Counted from the first letter of the stretch, positions 24,822 through 34,076 are shown. The stretch: 64,000 nt of DNA from Hymenobacter ginkgonis (GCF_009755225.1 NZ_WQKZ01000001.1:248001-312000); one strand, 5' to 3'. Translations and numbers: made by a program. Notes: generated by a model from the letters alone, not told the origin.

Positions 24822-27557
24822 ATGATGAGAATCGGCATTTTCTTTGGCGGCACCTCGCGCGAGCGGGAAATTTCCTTCGCCGGCGGGCGCACTGTTTTTG
24901 ACAACCTGGATAAAGGCTTGTTTCAGCCCGTCCCCATTTTTGTAGATAGCCAGGGGCACTTTATTCTGCTCGACTGGCAGTACCTCTACAAGGGTACCAT
25001 CCGCGATTTCTACCCGCCCGTGGCGGCCCTACCCCCCGCGCGCCACCCCTGGCAGGTGTACCTCGAAAGCCTAGGCGAGCTGAGCGAAGAAGCCCTAGCG
25101 GAGCTAATTGGCCACGTCGGCCGCCAAGTGCAAGCCAGCGAATTGCCTAAGCTGATGGACTTTGCCTTTCTGGCCCTGCACGGGCCGGGTGGCGAAGACG
25201 GCGCCATTCAGGGCTTGCTGGAGTGGGTAGGTATCCCTTACTCGGGCTCCGGTATTTTGCCCTCGGCGTTTGGCATTGATAAGATTGCGCAGAAGAAACT
25301 GCTCAAAGCTACCGGGCTGCCTACCCCCGATTTTTACGTGCTCACGGCCGAAGATTGGGCCACCGCCGACCCGGCCGCTACGCTCTCTATGCTGGGCCGC
25401 GAACTGGGCCTGCCGCTGGTGCTGAAGGCGCCGCGCCAGGGTAGTAGCATCGGTATCAGTATTTTAAAGGCGGAAGACCCCGCACTGTTCAGCGCGGCCG
25501 TAGACCGGGCGCTGTTTCGCCGTACCCTCACCGCTGCCGAATGGGAGGAGCTGGACGAGCACGGCCGCCTGGCCTGGGTGCGGCAGCTTGCCGACATCCG
25601 CGAGGGCATTGGCCTGCCCGTAACGGCCACCGCCCACCACGCCGACCTGCCGGCGGTACCCGGCGCAACCGCCACAATTTTTGCACATCCCGAGGCCCTG
25701 CTCGACTTCCTGATGACGGCTTTCCCGAGCGCGTCGGCGGTGGTGCTTGCCAGCACCACGGGCGAAACGCAAGTGCTGGTGGAGAGCTTCGTGGCCGGCC
25801 GCGAGTTTTCGTGCATTGTGGTGGAAGATGAAAACGGCCAGCCACTGGCCCTACCCCCCACCGAAATCGTGAAGGGCACCGAGGTCTTCGACTACCGCGC
25901 CAAATACCTGCCGGGCCTGGCCCGCAAGGTCACGCCCATCGACTTGCCCGAGGCGGACATTGAGCGCATTCGGCAGCAGTGCCAGGCCATGTTCCGCACT
26001 TTTGGCTTCGAAGTGTATGCGCGGCTCGACGGCTTTATTCAGGCCGATGGCACCATCTTTCTCAACGACCCGAACACGACCAGCGGCATGCTGCCGGCGT
26101 CGTTCTTCTTTCACCAAGCCGCCGAGATTGGGCTGAACCCCAGCCAGTTCCTTACTTACCTCATTCGCACATCGCTGGCGGCGCGGCGGCGCGGCGGGCT
26201 GAAGCCCGTGCAGCTCACGGCGCAGCTGGGCCAGCTCGACGCGGCCATTGCGGCGCGCCAGCAGGTGCAGGACGACCGCCTGCGCGTGGCCGTAATCATG
26301 GGCGGCTACTCCTCCGAGCGGCATATTTCGGTGGAGAGTGGGCGCAATATTTATGAGAAGCTCTCGTCGTCGGTGAAGTACCGGCCGATGCCGATTTTCT
26401 TGGCCGGCAACAGTGAGGAGTTTCGCCTCTACGAGCTACCCATCAACGTGATGCTCAAGGATAATGCCGACGATATTCGTGAGAAAATCGAGCAGGCCGA
26501 AGCCGGCCACGCGGCTCATCCGGTGCTGGCGCGCATCCGGCAAGAGGCGGCGGGCATTACAGGCACCTACGCTGGGCAGCCGGTGGCCGCGCCGCGCCGC
26601 ATTTCATTTGAAGAACTGGCCGAGCGGGCCGATGAAGTATTCATTGCCCTGCATGGCCGGCCCGGCGAAGATGGCGCCTTGCAGCAGGAGCTGGAGAAAT
26701 TTGGCCTGCCCTACAACGGCTCGGGCGCGGCCAGCAGCGCTGTGACCATCAACAAGTTCGAAACCAACCGCCGCCTGCGCGAGGCCGGCCTGCGCGTGGC
26801 CAACCACCGCCTGGCTTACCGCCTGGAGTGGAATGCCGATGCGGAGGCGTTTTACCGCAGCCTGGAGGACGAATTCCCTTACCCCTTCATTGCCAAGCCA
26901 GCGGATGACGGCTGCTCGTCGGCGGTGAAAAAGATAAAGAACCGCGCCGAGCTGGCCGCTTTTAGCGAGCAGATTTTCCGGCAGCAAGAGGACTTGCTGG
27001 CTGGCCCGGCCGAGGTGCTTCATTTAGGCTTTAAGGAGGAGTTTCCGCAGAAAGAGGCCTTCTTGGTCGAAACGCTCATCGGCCCCGATGGCGCGGCGAA
27101 GTTCCTGGAGGTTACGGGCGGCCTGCTCACGTCGTACGACACTACGGGCCAGTTGCAAATCGAGGTTTTTGAGGCCAGCGAAGCCCTGGCAACCGGCGAA
27201 GTGCTGAGCTTGGAGGAGAAGTTTTTGGCCGGCGAAGGACAGAATATCACGCCCGCCCGCTACGCCACCGACGCCGCCGAGCGCCAGCGCATCAGCGACG
27301 AAGTGAAGCGCACGCTGCGCCAAGTGGCCGAAATACTGCACATTGAGGGCTACGCCCGCATCGACGCCTTTGTGCGGGTGCGGCAGTCGGGCGCGGTAGA
27401 AGTGCTCATTATTGAAGTCAACTCCCTACCCGGCATGACGCCCGCTACCTGCATTTTCCACCAAACGGCGCTGGCCGGCTACACGCCGTACCAGTTCATC
27501 GACCGGATTCTGGACTTTGGCAAAGCGCGCGCCGAGAAAATTATCACGAGTAATTAA
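24822..27557 (+). CDS. Tandem D-alanine-D-alanine ligase (two Ddl modules fused)
   Basis: 911 residues, about 2.5 times a normal Ddl (about 310-360). The first module (1-460) begins MRIGIFFGGTSREREIS and has LHGPGGEDGAIQGLLEWVGIPYSGSG and the TEIVKGTEVFDYRAKYLPG segment; its metal-site region reads FLNDPNTTSGMLP. The second module (about 485-911) begins RVAVIMGGYSSERHIS, has LHGRPGEDGALQ and YNGSG, and carries the canonical EVNSLPGMTP. ATP-dependent D-Ala-D-Ala formation for peptidoglycan precursors is the known family reaction. Each half deviates at different sites, so the two may have divided the work. Next to a PASTA protein, which also fits cell-wall biology. Confidence 0.93.
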   Translation: MMRIGIFFGGTSREREISFAGGRTVFDNLDKGLFQPVPIFVDSQGHFILLDWQYLYKGTIRDFYPPVAALPPARHPWQVYLESLGELSEEALAELIGHVGRQVQASELPKLMDFAFLALHGPGGEDGAIQGLLEWVGIPYSGSGILPSAFGIDKIAQKKLLKATGLPTPDFYVLTAEDWATADPAATLSMLGRELGLPLVLKAPRQGSSIGISILKAEDPALFSAAVDRALFRRTLTAAEWEELDEHGRLAWVRQLADIREGIGLPVTATAHHADLPAVPGATATIFAHPEALLDFLMTAFPSASAVVLASTTGETQVLVESFVAGREFSCIVVEDENGQPLALPPTEIVKGTEVFDYRAKYLPGLARKVTPIDLPEADIERIRQQCQAMFRTFGFEVYARLDGFIQADGTIFLNDPNTTSGMLPASFFFHQAAEIGLNPSQFLTYLIRTSLAARRRGGLKPVQLTAQLGQLDAAIAARQQVQDDRLRVAVIMGGYSSERHISVESGRNIYEKLSSSVKYRPMPIFLAGNSEEFRLYELPINVMLKDNADDIREKIEQAEAGHAAHPVLARIRQEAAGITGTYAGQPVAAPRRISFEELAERADEVFIALHGRPGEDGALQQELEKFGLPYNGSGAASSAVTINKFETNRRLREAGLRVANHRLAYRLEWNADAEAFYRSLEDEFPYPFIAKPADDGCSSAVKKIKNRAELAAFSEQIFRQQEDLLAGPAEVLHLGFKEEFPQKEAFLVETLIGPDGAAKFLEVTGGLLTSYDTTGQLQIEVFEASEALATGEVLSLEEKFLAGEGQNITPARYATDAAERQRISDEVKRTLRQVAEILHIEGYARIDAFVRVRQSGAVEVLIIEVNSLPGMTPATCIFHQTALAGYTPYQFIDRILDFGKARAEKIITSN

Positions 27558-27564
27558 TCAACCC

Positions 27565-27676
27565 AGAACGTCATGCGGAGCTTGCTGAAGCCTCTGCGTG
27601 GTGTACTAATTCAATCGTTTAGCGATTAAGTTACCAATCCATGCCAAGGGCTTCGGCAAGCTCCGCATGACGTTCT
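27565..27676. repeat. Dispersed palindromic (REP-like) element
   Basis: AGAACGTCATGCGGAGCTTGC (27565-27585) is the exact reverse complement of 27656-27676, with inner GAAGCC/GGCTTC also pairing (one offset) and about 60 bases between. The core CGTCATGCGGAGCTTGCTGAAGC recalls the elements at 23414 and 19234. It fills the whole gap between the ligase and the PASTA gene. Confidence 0.8.
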
Positions 27677-27684
27677 TTTGCAGT

Positions 27685-28446
27685 ATGTCCTTTCTAAAAT
27701 CTGATACCTGGTTCGATGTTTTCAAGCACCTAGCCGTGATTGCGGCCCTAGTGGCTACGCTGGTGCTGGGCTTTTTCTACCTCTACCTGCCCCTTACTAC
27801 GCACCACGGCGAAACCATTGTGGTGCCCAAAATAACGGGCATGAACGTGGCTGACCTCGAAAACTACCTCGACGAGCGCAAGCTGGCATACTTCGTCGAT
27901 GACAGTAGCTACTCGCCAGGTACCCGGCCTTTTACGGTGCTCACGCAGGAGCCCGCGCCCGGCGAAAAGGTGAAGCAGGACCGCAAAATCTACATTTCCA
28001 TTTCGATGCGCCGGCCGCCGGTCATCAAGATGCCCAAGCTCACGGATGGCTCGGTGAAGAACGCGCAGCTCATTTTGGCAAGCTACGATTTGGCCATCGG
28101 CCAGATAAAGCTGGTGCCCAACGTGGCCCAAAATGCTGTGCTCAAGCAGCTGGTGGGGGGTAAGGAAATTGCGCCCGGCGCGGCCATTGCCAAGGGAACC
28201 AAGGTAGACTTGGAAGTGGGCGACGGCCTCGGCAATACCGAGTTTGAGGTGCCCAGCTTGCTAAACATGCCCGAGGATGAGGCGCGTACGCTACTAGCTG
28301 GCCAGCACTTAGAAGTAGGCGAGGTGTTTAAACAGCCTGCCGAAACCGGCCAAACGCCCGGCACCGTAGTGCGCCAGCGGCCAGTAGCGGCGCCCGGTGC
28401 CACCATTCGCATGGGCCAGCTGGTAGACCTGTGGGTTGCCGAATAA
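27685..28446 (+). CDS. PASTA-domain membrane protein
   Basis: 253 residues from the ATG at 27685 (MSFLKSDTWFDVFKHL). One transmembrane helix at about 14-37 is followed by three extracytoplasmic PASTA repeats, each with the pattern VPxxxxMxxxxAxxxLxxxxL and an ending such as VLTQEPAPGEKVKQ or VVRQRPVAAPGATI (about 45-115, 116-185, 186-253). PASTA repeats bind peptidoglycan or muropeptides. There is no kinase domain. It follows the double Ddl in the same direction, so a cell-wall-associated role is likely. Confidence 0.93.
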   Translation: MSFLKSDTWFDVFKHLAVIAALVATLVLGFFYLYLPLTTHHGETIVVPKITGMNVADLENYLDERKLAYFVDDSSYSPGTRPFTVLTQEPAPGEKVKQDRKIYISISMRRPPVIKMPKLTDGSVKNAQLILASYDLAIGQIKLVPNVAQNAVLKQLVGGKEIAPGAAIAKGTKVDLEVGDGLGNTEFEVPSLLNMPEDEARTLLAGQHLEVGEVFKQPAETGQTPGTVVRQRPVAAPGATIRMGQLVDLWVAE

Positions 28447-28553
28447 ATTTTTGAGCTGTTGGCGGGTAGCAGTTGACTATTAGCTGGCGTTTTGCGTTGG
28501 TTAAGCGGCTGCCCTAAAAAAGCTATCCGTCAATAACTATTTAGCTACTCGCT

Positions 28554-30521
28554 ATGCGCCAATTGCTCCGCTTACTTGGGTTGCCGGCTGTGCTGCTAGG
28601 CTTCGCGGCCCAGGCCCAAACGACGCCCGTACTCCTCCCCACCCAACCCCTTTCGGCCGACCTGGGCCGGACGACAACGGCGCCCGTCCCGGCCATTACT
28701 TCGGCGCAGCAGCGCACGGCGGCGCTCGGGCTGCCGTTTTTCGACGATTTTACTACCCCCCTCGATGGCCAGCCGAGCCCTTTGCGCTGGCAAGCGGCCG
28801 CCACCGACTACCCCGATGGCGTAGGGCTGACGCAGCACTACGGCGGGGGCGGCGCCTACGTAAGCAACCGCTTGGCCATTGAGCCCCTTACGCGCGGCAC
28901 CGTTACGCTAGATGGCTTGCGCGCCAATGGCTTACCCTATAATAGTAGCTCCGCTTCGTTTTATAGCAAAACCGACACGCTGACTTCGCTGCCCCTCGAC
29001 CTGAGCGCGTTTTCGGCGGGTAGCCGGGTGTATTTGAGCTACGCCTGGCAGGCCGGGTCGCTGGCCGGGTCGCCAGTGAGCAATAGCAGCAGCACGCCGG
29101 TGAGCCTAACGTTGGAATTTTTGGATAATGCGGGGCGCTGGAACACCATCTGGACGTACCTAGGCGCCAATAAATCGACTAAGTTCCGGCAGCAGATTTT
29201 TGCCATTAACCAGGCTGCTTATTTTCACAGTAGCTTTCGGTTCCGGTTTCGGGCGTCGGGCAATCAGTCTTCGGCCCGCGACGCATTTGGGCTCGACTAC
29301 ATTTATGTGAATAACAACCGGGCGGATAATGACACTATCTTTCAAGATGTTGCCATCAGCCGGGGGCTGAGCAGCCCTTTGCGCCGCTACACCGCTATGC
29401 CGGTGTGGCAGTACAACGCAGCCACAACGAGCGAGCTAAACCCGGCCGTAACGGCCACTGTCAATAACCTGACTGCTACCGGCAACCCCATCCCTATTGC
29501 TTGGCAGGGTACGGTGCGCGAGCTGACTACCGGCGGTTTTGGCCCCGCCACCTGGGTAACAGGCAACCGCCCCGAACTGGCCAATGCCCGGCAAGATGTC
29601 ATTACGGGTGACGCTAGCACAGCCCCGCTGTCGCTTTCGACGCAGGCGCGGCGCTTCCGCTACACTTTGGCGCTGCAAACAAGGGAAACCAACCCCCTAA
29701 CGCTGGCCAATGACACCGTAAGCCGCGACTTGGAACTGAGTAATTACTATGCCTATGACGATGGCACGGCCGAGCAAAGCTTTGGCATTCCTGCCGTTAG
29801 CACCGGGCCGACGAGCTACCTAGCCGTAGCCTTTGCCGCTACTAAAGCCGACCAGGTAAGTGCCGTGCGCCTGCTGCCCGTATTCAATAATATTCCTACT
29901 AGCCAAGGGGGCGAGAACTTTCTGAATCGCTCGGTGACGGTAGCGGTGTGGGCAGATGCTAATGGCCAGCCGGGTCCTACTCCGCTAGCCACCAGCACGT
30001 TTACGCTCGACCAAAAGTTGGTTAGTCAGGGGTTTTATGAGGTGCGCTTTGCCACGCCGGTCGCCGTGTCGGGTCGGTTTTACGTGGGCTATGGCCAGCC
30101 TGCCAACGGGCAGTTTTTGCTCTATGGCCTCGATTTGAACAACCAGACGCCCGCCTCTTCGCTGTTTTATACCCAGCAAGGCACCTGGACGCCCTTTCAG
30201 CCCGCTACGGGCGGCGCGCTGCTGCTGCGGCCCGTTATGAACAATAGCGTGCTGGCTACCCAAGCGCAGCAAGCCGTTAGCGCCCAATTTAGCCTTTACC
30301 CTAACCCTACCCCCTCCAATACCACGGTAGCCGTGAGCGGGCCCACCTTTAGCCGCGCCGCGCTGCTCGACGTGCTGGGCCGCCAAGTGTGGCAGCAAGC
30401 CGCCGCCGAGGCTGGGCAGCCGACGCTGCGCTTGCCGGCTGGCTTGCCGGGCGGGGTGTATATGGTGCAGCTAACTTTGCCCGACGGTAGCAGTGCCACT
30501 CGCCGATTGGTGGTAGAATAG
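28554..30521 (+). CDS. Secreted T9SS cargo protein, function unknown
   Basis: 655 residues. Signal peptide MRQLLRLLGLPAVLLGFAAQA; the middle is beta-rich with a jelly-roll-like start (GLPFFDDFTTPLDGQPSPLRW) seen in many Bacteroidota surface proteins. The end is a type A T9SS sorting domain (SLYPNPTPSNTTVAV at about 580, DVLGRQVWQ, LPGGVYMVQL, RRLVVE). It should be moved to the cell surface by T9SS. No catalytic motif was found. A rhodanese gene follows 37 bases later. Confidence 0.9.
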   Translation: MRQLLRLLGLPAVLLGFAAQAQTTPVLLPTQPLSADLGRTTTAPVPAITSAQQRTAALGLPFFDDFTTPLDGQPSPLRWQAAATDYPDGVGLTQHYGGGGAYVSNRLAIEPLTRGTVTLDGLRANGLPYNSSSASFYSKTDTLTSLPLDLSAFSAGSRVYLSYAWQAGSLAGSPVSNSSSTPVSLTLEFLDNAGRWNTIWTYLGANKSTKFRQQIFAINQAAYFHSSFRFRFRASGNQSSARDAFGLDYIYVNNNRADNDTIFQDVAISRGLSSPLRRYTAMPVWQYNAATTSELNPAVTATVNNLTATGNPIPIAWQGTVRELTTGGFGPATWVTGNRPELANARQDVITGDASTAPLSLSTQARRFRYTLALQTRETNPLTLANDTVSRDLELSNYYAYDDGTAEQSFGIPAVSTGPTSYLAVAFAATKADQVSAVRLLPVFNNIPTSQGGENFLNRSVTVAVWADANGQPGPTPLATSTFTLDQKLVSQGFYEVRFATPVAVSGRFYVGYGQPANGQFLLYGLDLNNQTPASSLFYTQQGTWTPFQPATGGALLLRPVMNNSVLATQAQQAVSAQFSLYPNPTPSNTTVAVSGPTFSRAALLDVLGRQVWQQAAAEAGQPTLRLPAGLPGGVYMVQLTLPDGSSATRRLVVE

Positions 30522-30558
30522 GCTGCTCATTTTCAATGTTTTCCTTATAGCATACCTT

Positions 30559-30858
30559 ATGCCCGACATCACCTCCGCCGAACTGAAGCAGCGCCAGCAA
30601 ACCGGCGAAACGCCCCACATCATCGACGTGCGCGAAACCTGGGAGGCCGAAGAAAGCCGCATTCCCGGCAGCCAAAATATCCCGCTCGGTACCCTGCCCG
30701 AAAAGCTCGACGACCTCGAAGAATTAAAAGACCAGGAAGTAATCGTGCATTGCAAAAGCGGGGGGCGCTCGGCTTCGGCCAAGGCTTTCCTCACCCAGCA
30801 AGGCTTTACCAATGTGCGCAACCTAGTAGGCGGCATGATGGGTTACCAGGCTGCTTAA
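30559..30858 (+). CDS. Rhodanese-like sulfurtransferase
   Basis: 99 residues, a single rhodanese domain of the GlpE/PspE size. IDVREtWEaE, SRIPGSQNIPLG and the active loop HCKSGGRSA with catalytic Cys65 are all present, and the end (NVRNLVGGMMGYQ) is typical. Cytoplasmic, no signal peptide. It moves sulfane sulfur to an unknown acceptor. Confidence 0.95.
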   Translation: MPDITSAELKQRQQTGETPHIIDVRETWEAEESRIPGSQNIPLGTLPEKLDDLEELKDQEVIVHCKSGGRSASAKAFLTQQGFTNVRNLVGGMMGYQAA

Positions 30859-30897
30859 TAAACCATTGTGTATGTCCGCGGCCCAGCTGGTGCCGCC

Positions 30898-30958
30898 AAA
30901 GCAAGGGGGTAGGGATGGGAAATGCGTTCGCCGCGTCCCATCCCTACCCCCTTGCTTT
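30898..30958. terminator. Inverted repeat built on GGGGGTAGGG
   Basis: AAAGCAAGGGGGTAGGGATGGGA (30898-30920) is the exact reverse complement of 30936-30958. It lies between convergent genes, so probably a bidirectional terminator. Confidence 0.75.
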
Positions 30959-30973
30959 ACGAGCGGCTTATGC

Positions 30974-31324
30974 TCAGGCTGCCTTTTTTTCTAGCGCTTG
31001 CAGCAACTCGTCGGCGGCTTTTTCAATGTCGTGGTAGCCTTGCTGCGCGGCGCGCTCCTTAGCGGCAATCAGCCCGTCGCGATGCACGGTTTTGAAGTCG
31101 CCGTACGGGAATTTGTAGCGGCCTTTATTGTCTTCGCTCTGGGTTTTGTCTTCGCCAAGGTGCCATTGGGCATACTCGTCGATTTCGTGTTTTTTGAGGA
31201 ATGCATTTTCCTGAGCTGAGCCGGGGTTGTGCTGGCCCCAGTGGCCTTCGTCGTTCTTGATTTTGCCTTCTTTAATGAGGCTTTTGGCGAAAGTGAGCGC
31301 CGTGCGATTTAGGGTAATGCTCAT
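30974..31324 (-). CDS. Conserved hypothetical protein
   Basis: 116 residues. The pattern (FAKSLIKEGKI, then PGSAQENAFLKKHEIDEYAQWHLG, then NKGRYKFPYGDFKTVHRDGLIAAKERA) is that of a small family of unknown function found in many bacteria and cyanobacteria. No signal peptide or metal motif. It stands alone. Confidence 0.8.
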   Translation of the reverse strand: MSITLNRTALTFAKSLIKEGKIKNDEGHWGQHNPGSAQENAFLKKHEIDEYAQWHLGEDKTQSEDNKGRYKFPYGDFKTVHRDGLIAAKERAAQQGYHDIEKAADELLQALEKKAA

Positions 31325-31405
31325 AGCGTGGGAGGGGGGTAGAGTACCTCGCCGATACGAGGGGGGAGGGCCACGGGGTTATGGCTGGGCTTACCACTTT
31401 CCCAC

Positions 31406-32047
31406 CTAATTCACATACGGAGCCTCTAGCCGCTGGCCCATGCTCTTGATGCCGCGGCCGGGCAGGCGGCCCGTGAGGCGGGTAGCCAGCGCCTGCGCCT
31501 CGGGAGTACTGAGCACGTCGAGCTCGTGCAGCCAGGCCAGGCGCCGCAACTGCGGCTCAATGAGGCCCAGCGGGTTCACGAGGCTGTACTCGCGGCGCAG
31601 GTAGGCCTTGGTATGGCTTTGCAAATTGCTAACGAAGGCGCGCAGCTGGCGGCGGTCGCGGGGGTGGTCGGCCAGCACTACTTGCAGGCGCGAGGTGTGC
31701 AAAATAGCCTGGTGCCACCAGTTGTGGAGGCCGTATAAGAAAAATAGAATAAGCCCTACCCCCACGCCAAATGCTCCGGCCCACGCCTCGTTGGATAGCG
31801 GCTGGCTATCCGCCAAAAGCGGCCGAGTCAGGTGCAAGCCTACGTAAAGCAGGCCGCCCAAGCCCCAAAGCAGCTGGCGGCGAGGCACGGTGTTGCGGTA
31901 TTCGAGGCGCAAGGGCAGCAATTCTTCGTAGGGTAGCTCGACGGCCATAGCGACCTGGCCCCGGCCGTCGCGCTGGCTGATATAAAACCCGTGCTCGCGC
32001 AGCGCAAGCTGCGTAGAGCGGGTAAATTGGCGTTGGTGAAATTGCAT
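31406..32047 (-). CDS. Hypothetical membrane protein
   Basis: 213 residues with two close transmembrane helices (about 60-80, LLWGLGGLLYVGLHL; about 90-108, AGAFGVGVGLILFFLYGL) and soluble parts at both ends. No family recognised. Its start lies about 50 bases past the stop of the M50 protease on the same strand, so it is probably in the same operon. Confidence 0.75.
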   Translation of the reverse strand: MQFHQRQFTRSTQLALREHGFYISQRDGRGQVAMAVELPYEELLPLRLEYRNTVPRRQLLWGLGGLLYVGLHLTRPLLADSQPLSNEAWAGAFGVGVGLILFFLYGLHNWWHQAILHTSRLQVVLADHPRDRRQLRAFVSNLQSHTKAYLRREYSLVNPLGLIEPQLRRLAWLHELDVLSTPEAQALATRLTGRLPGRGIKSMGQRLEAPYVN

Positions 32048-32096
32048 GAAGTCCTAAAAATACAGCCGAAAAGCTGGGCGCCTACCCCCACTTTGG

Positions 32097-33353
32097 CTAA
32101 ATAGCTGTCCAGCGCACCTCGACAAGGGGCGACGACGAAAAACAAAGAATAAATAAGATAACCATTACCCAGCCCAGCACTTGGCGGCCCCGGCTGAGGG
32201 GGCGCTCGTCGGGCGCCGAGGGGTGGTAAATGCCCGATACTCGCCCCAGCAACAGCCCAAAAATCAGCCAGCCAGGTTGGCCCAACGTGCCTGGCCACAG
32301 GGTAGCCACGGTGAGCTGTGCTACCCACACCAGTGCCGCAACCGCCAGCACTTGCCGCGCCTGGGGCAGCAACTTGCGCAAGGTCAGCCAGAGGTACCAA
32401 GCGTAGGGCGCCCCGCCATAGAGCCAGGTTTGCCAGCCGCTGCGCAGCGAGAAAATGCCTAGCCCAGCATAAAAAATAAACACCACAAATAGCCCCGCCG
32501 ACAGCCGACCCGCCCGGCGCGGCCCCAGCAAGCCGTACAAAATATGCCCGCCGTCGAGCTGGCCGATGGGCAACAAGTTGAGGGCCGTGAAAAACAAGCT
32601 AAGCTCGCCAGCCAGCAGCAGCGGGTAGTGCAGCAGCTGGTTAGTGGGCGGAATGCGGCCGGGCGCGGCAAATACTTTTTCGAGCAGCTGGTAGAGCAGG
32701 GGCCGGGCCAGCGTGAGTTCGGGAGCCGAATGGCCTAGCTGCGGATTGGTAACGAGCAAGTACTCGACCGGGTCGGGCAGGTGCGTGAAGGCGTAGATGA
32801 GCAGCGGCACCGCCACCAGCAAACCCGCCAGCGGCCCGGCCAGCCCGATGTCAAAAAACTCGCGCCGCGAAAAAATGCGCTCCTTAATCTGAATTACTGC
32901 CCCAAACGTGCCTAGCCCAAACGGCACCGGCAAAAAGTACGGTAGGGACGTCCGCACCTGGTTATAGCGCGCCACAAAATAGTGCCCAAACTCGTGCACC
33001 GCCAGCACCCCCAAAAACGGCACCGCGTAGGCCAAGCCCCAGCCCAGCTCCGTCCAGCGCTGGGCCGCTGGGTGGCCCAGCACGTCAAACGCCAGCCACT
33101 CGGGGCCCTGGCGCACCAGCTGCACCCCCGCTAGCACGGTAGTCAGCAGGGTAAGTAAAAACAGCCCCAGGTGCAAAGCGTAGCGTACCCCGGGCCGCAT
33201 GGGCGGCCGCTCGTAGCGTCGAAACAGGCGGCGCGCCCAGGCTCCGCGCGTAGGCGCGGGTGCAGCGGCCGCATCGGCGGGCCAGCCGCCGAGGAGGTCG
33301 TCAGTGGGTGGCAGGGGGGGTAGGGCGTTCGGGGTATTCTCGGGGAAAGGCAC
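32097..33353 (-). CDS. Site-2-protease-type intramembrane metalloprotease (M50)
   Basis: 418 residues with a GTG start at 33353. The zinc motif HEFGH (about 120-124) lies in a membrane helix, and the third ligand motif NLLPIGQLDGGH is about 150 residues later. Several further membrane helices follow. The first 45 residues are Pro/Ala-rich and cytosolic. Family members cut regulatory membrane proteins (anti-sigma factors) or act as chloroplast/Synechococcus-like EGY proteases; there is no PDZ domain, so this is the EGY/Rv-like subgroup rather than RseP. The start overlaps the end of the HAD gene by 53 bases. Confidence 0.92.
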   Translation of the reverse strand: MPFPENTPNALPPLPPTDDLLGGWPADAAAAPAPTRGAWARRLFRRYERPPMRPGVRYALHLGLFLLTLLTTVLAGVQLVRQGPEWLAFDVLGHPAAQRWTELGWGLAYAVPFLGVLAVHEFGHYFVARYNQVRTSLPYFLPVPFGLGTFGAVIQIKERIFSRREFFDIGLAGPLAGLLVAVPLLIYAFTHLPDPVEYLLVTNPQLGHSAPELTLARPLLYQLLEKVFAAPGRIPPTNQLLHYPLLLAGELSLFFTALNLLPIGQLDGGHILYGLLGPRRAGRLSAGLFVVFIFYAGLGIFSLRSGWQTWLYGGAPYAWYLWLTLRKLLPQARQVLAVAALVWVAQLTVATLWPGTLGQPGWLIFGLLLGRVSGIYHPSAPDERPLSRGRQVLGWVMVILFILCFSSSPLVEVRWTAI

Positions 33354-33975
33354 GCAGGGCTTCGGGCAGGGCGGTGGTAAGGGTGAGGGGCGGGGCCAGG
33401 TAAAGCACCCGCAGCCCTAGGCGGCGAGCCGTAGCAATGTGCTGCGGGCTGTCTTCAATGAATAACGTATCGGCGGGCTGCCAGTTCATTTCGCGCAGCG
33501 CGTGCCGAAATATCTCCTCACCCGGCTTGCGGAAGCCCACTTCCTGTGAATAAAACACGCGGTCGAGGCAATCGGCAATTCCGTTTTTGAAGCCGTATTG
33601 CTGGGCCAAGCGGCGGTTCACTTCTTCAATGTGCAGCTGGTTGGTATTAGAAAGCAGGGCCGTCTGGTGCCCCTGCCGCCGTAGCTCGCCAATGAGGGCG
33701 AGCCGCTCGGCGGGCACGTCGAGCAGCAGGGCATTCCAGGCGGCGTCGATTTCGGCGTCGGTGGCGTTCAGTTCGTAGTGTTCGCGCAGGGCAGCCCGAA
33801 ACTCGGCGGGCGAAAGCTGGCCGGTTTCCATCTGGTCAAACAGCTCGCTCTGGCTTGCTTGGCTTAAGTCAACCGCGCTATTGGCTCGGCTGAGGCGGCG
33901 TAGCGCATCGGGCGTGCGGGCATAGTCGATGTTAATGATGACACCACCAAAGTCAAAGAGCAGGTTGGGCTTCAT
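33301..33975 (-). CDS. HAD-superfamily phosphatase
   Basis: 224 residues from the ATG at 33975 (MKPNLLFDFGGVIINID). The HAD motifs are DFGGV (motif I, nucleophile Asp in LFDFGG), LLSNTN (motif II), the Lys in RKPGEEIF (motif III) and IEDSPQHIATA (motif IV). This is the YihX/haloacid-dehalogenase-like IA subgroup that acts on small sugar or nucleotide phosphates. Its 3' end overlaps the downstream M50 gene by 53 bases, suggesting translational coupling. Confidence 0.93.
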   Translation of the reverse strand: MKPNLLFDFGGVIINIDYARTPDALRRLSRANSAVDLSQASQSELFDQMETGQLSPAEFRAALREHYELNATDAEIDAAWNALLLDVPAERLALIGELRRQGHQTALLSNTNQLHIEEVNRRLAQQYGFKNGIADCLDRVFYSQEVGFRKPGEEIFRHALREMNWQPADTLFIEDSPQHIATARRLGLRVLYLAPPLTLTTALPEALRAFPREYPERPTPPATH

Positions 33976-34068
33976 AAGTGGGGTAGGCGGCGAGTCAAGG
34001 ATGGTACTAGCCCACAAAGGTCGGGATAGAAAACCCATGCCAGCCACTCAAAAAACCAAAACCCGCCG

Positions 34069-34076
34069 TAACTTTG
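34069..34076 (+). promoter_or_regulatory. -7 box (TAACTTTG) for the tRNA
   Basis: Matches TAnnTTTG and lies 31 bases before the tRNA start, a suitable distance for a pre-tRNA leader. Confidence 0.5.

Noticed and set aside
24690..24959. N-terminal extension of phosphoglycerate kinase
   Set aside because: The added residues do not match the family and would cross the divergent promoter and the start of the ligase gene; the GTG at 24689 gives a normal length.
19234..27676. CRISPR array or IS element in the palindromic elements
   Set aside because: The copies are far apart, palindromic, few and without spacers or a transposase gene.
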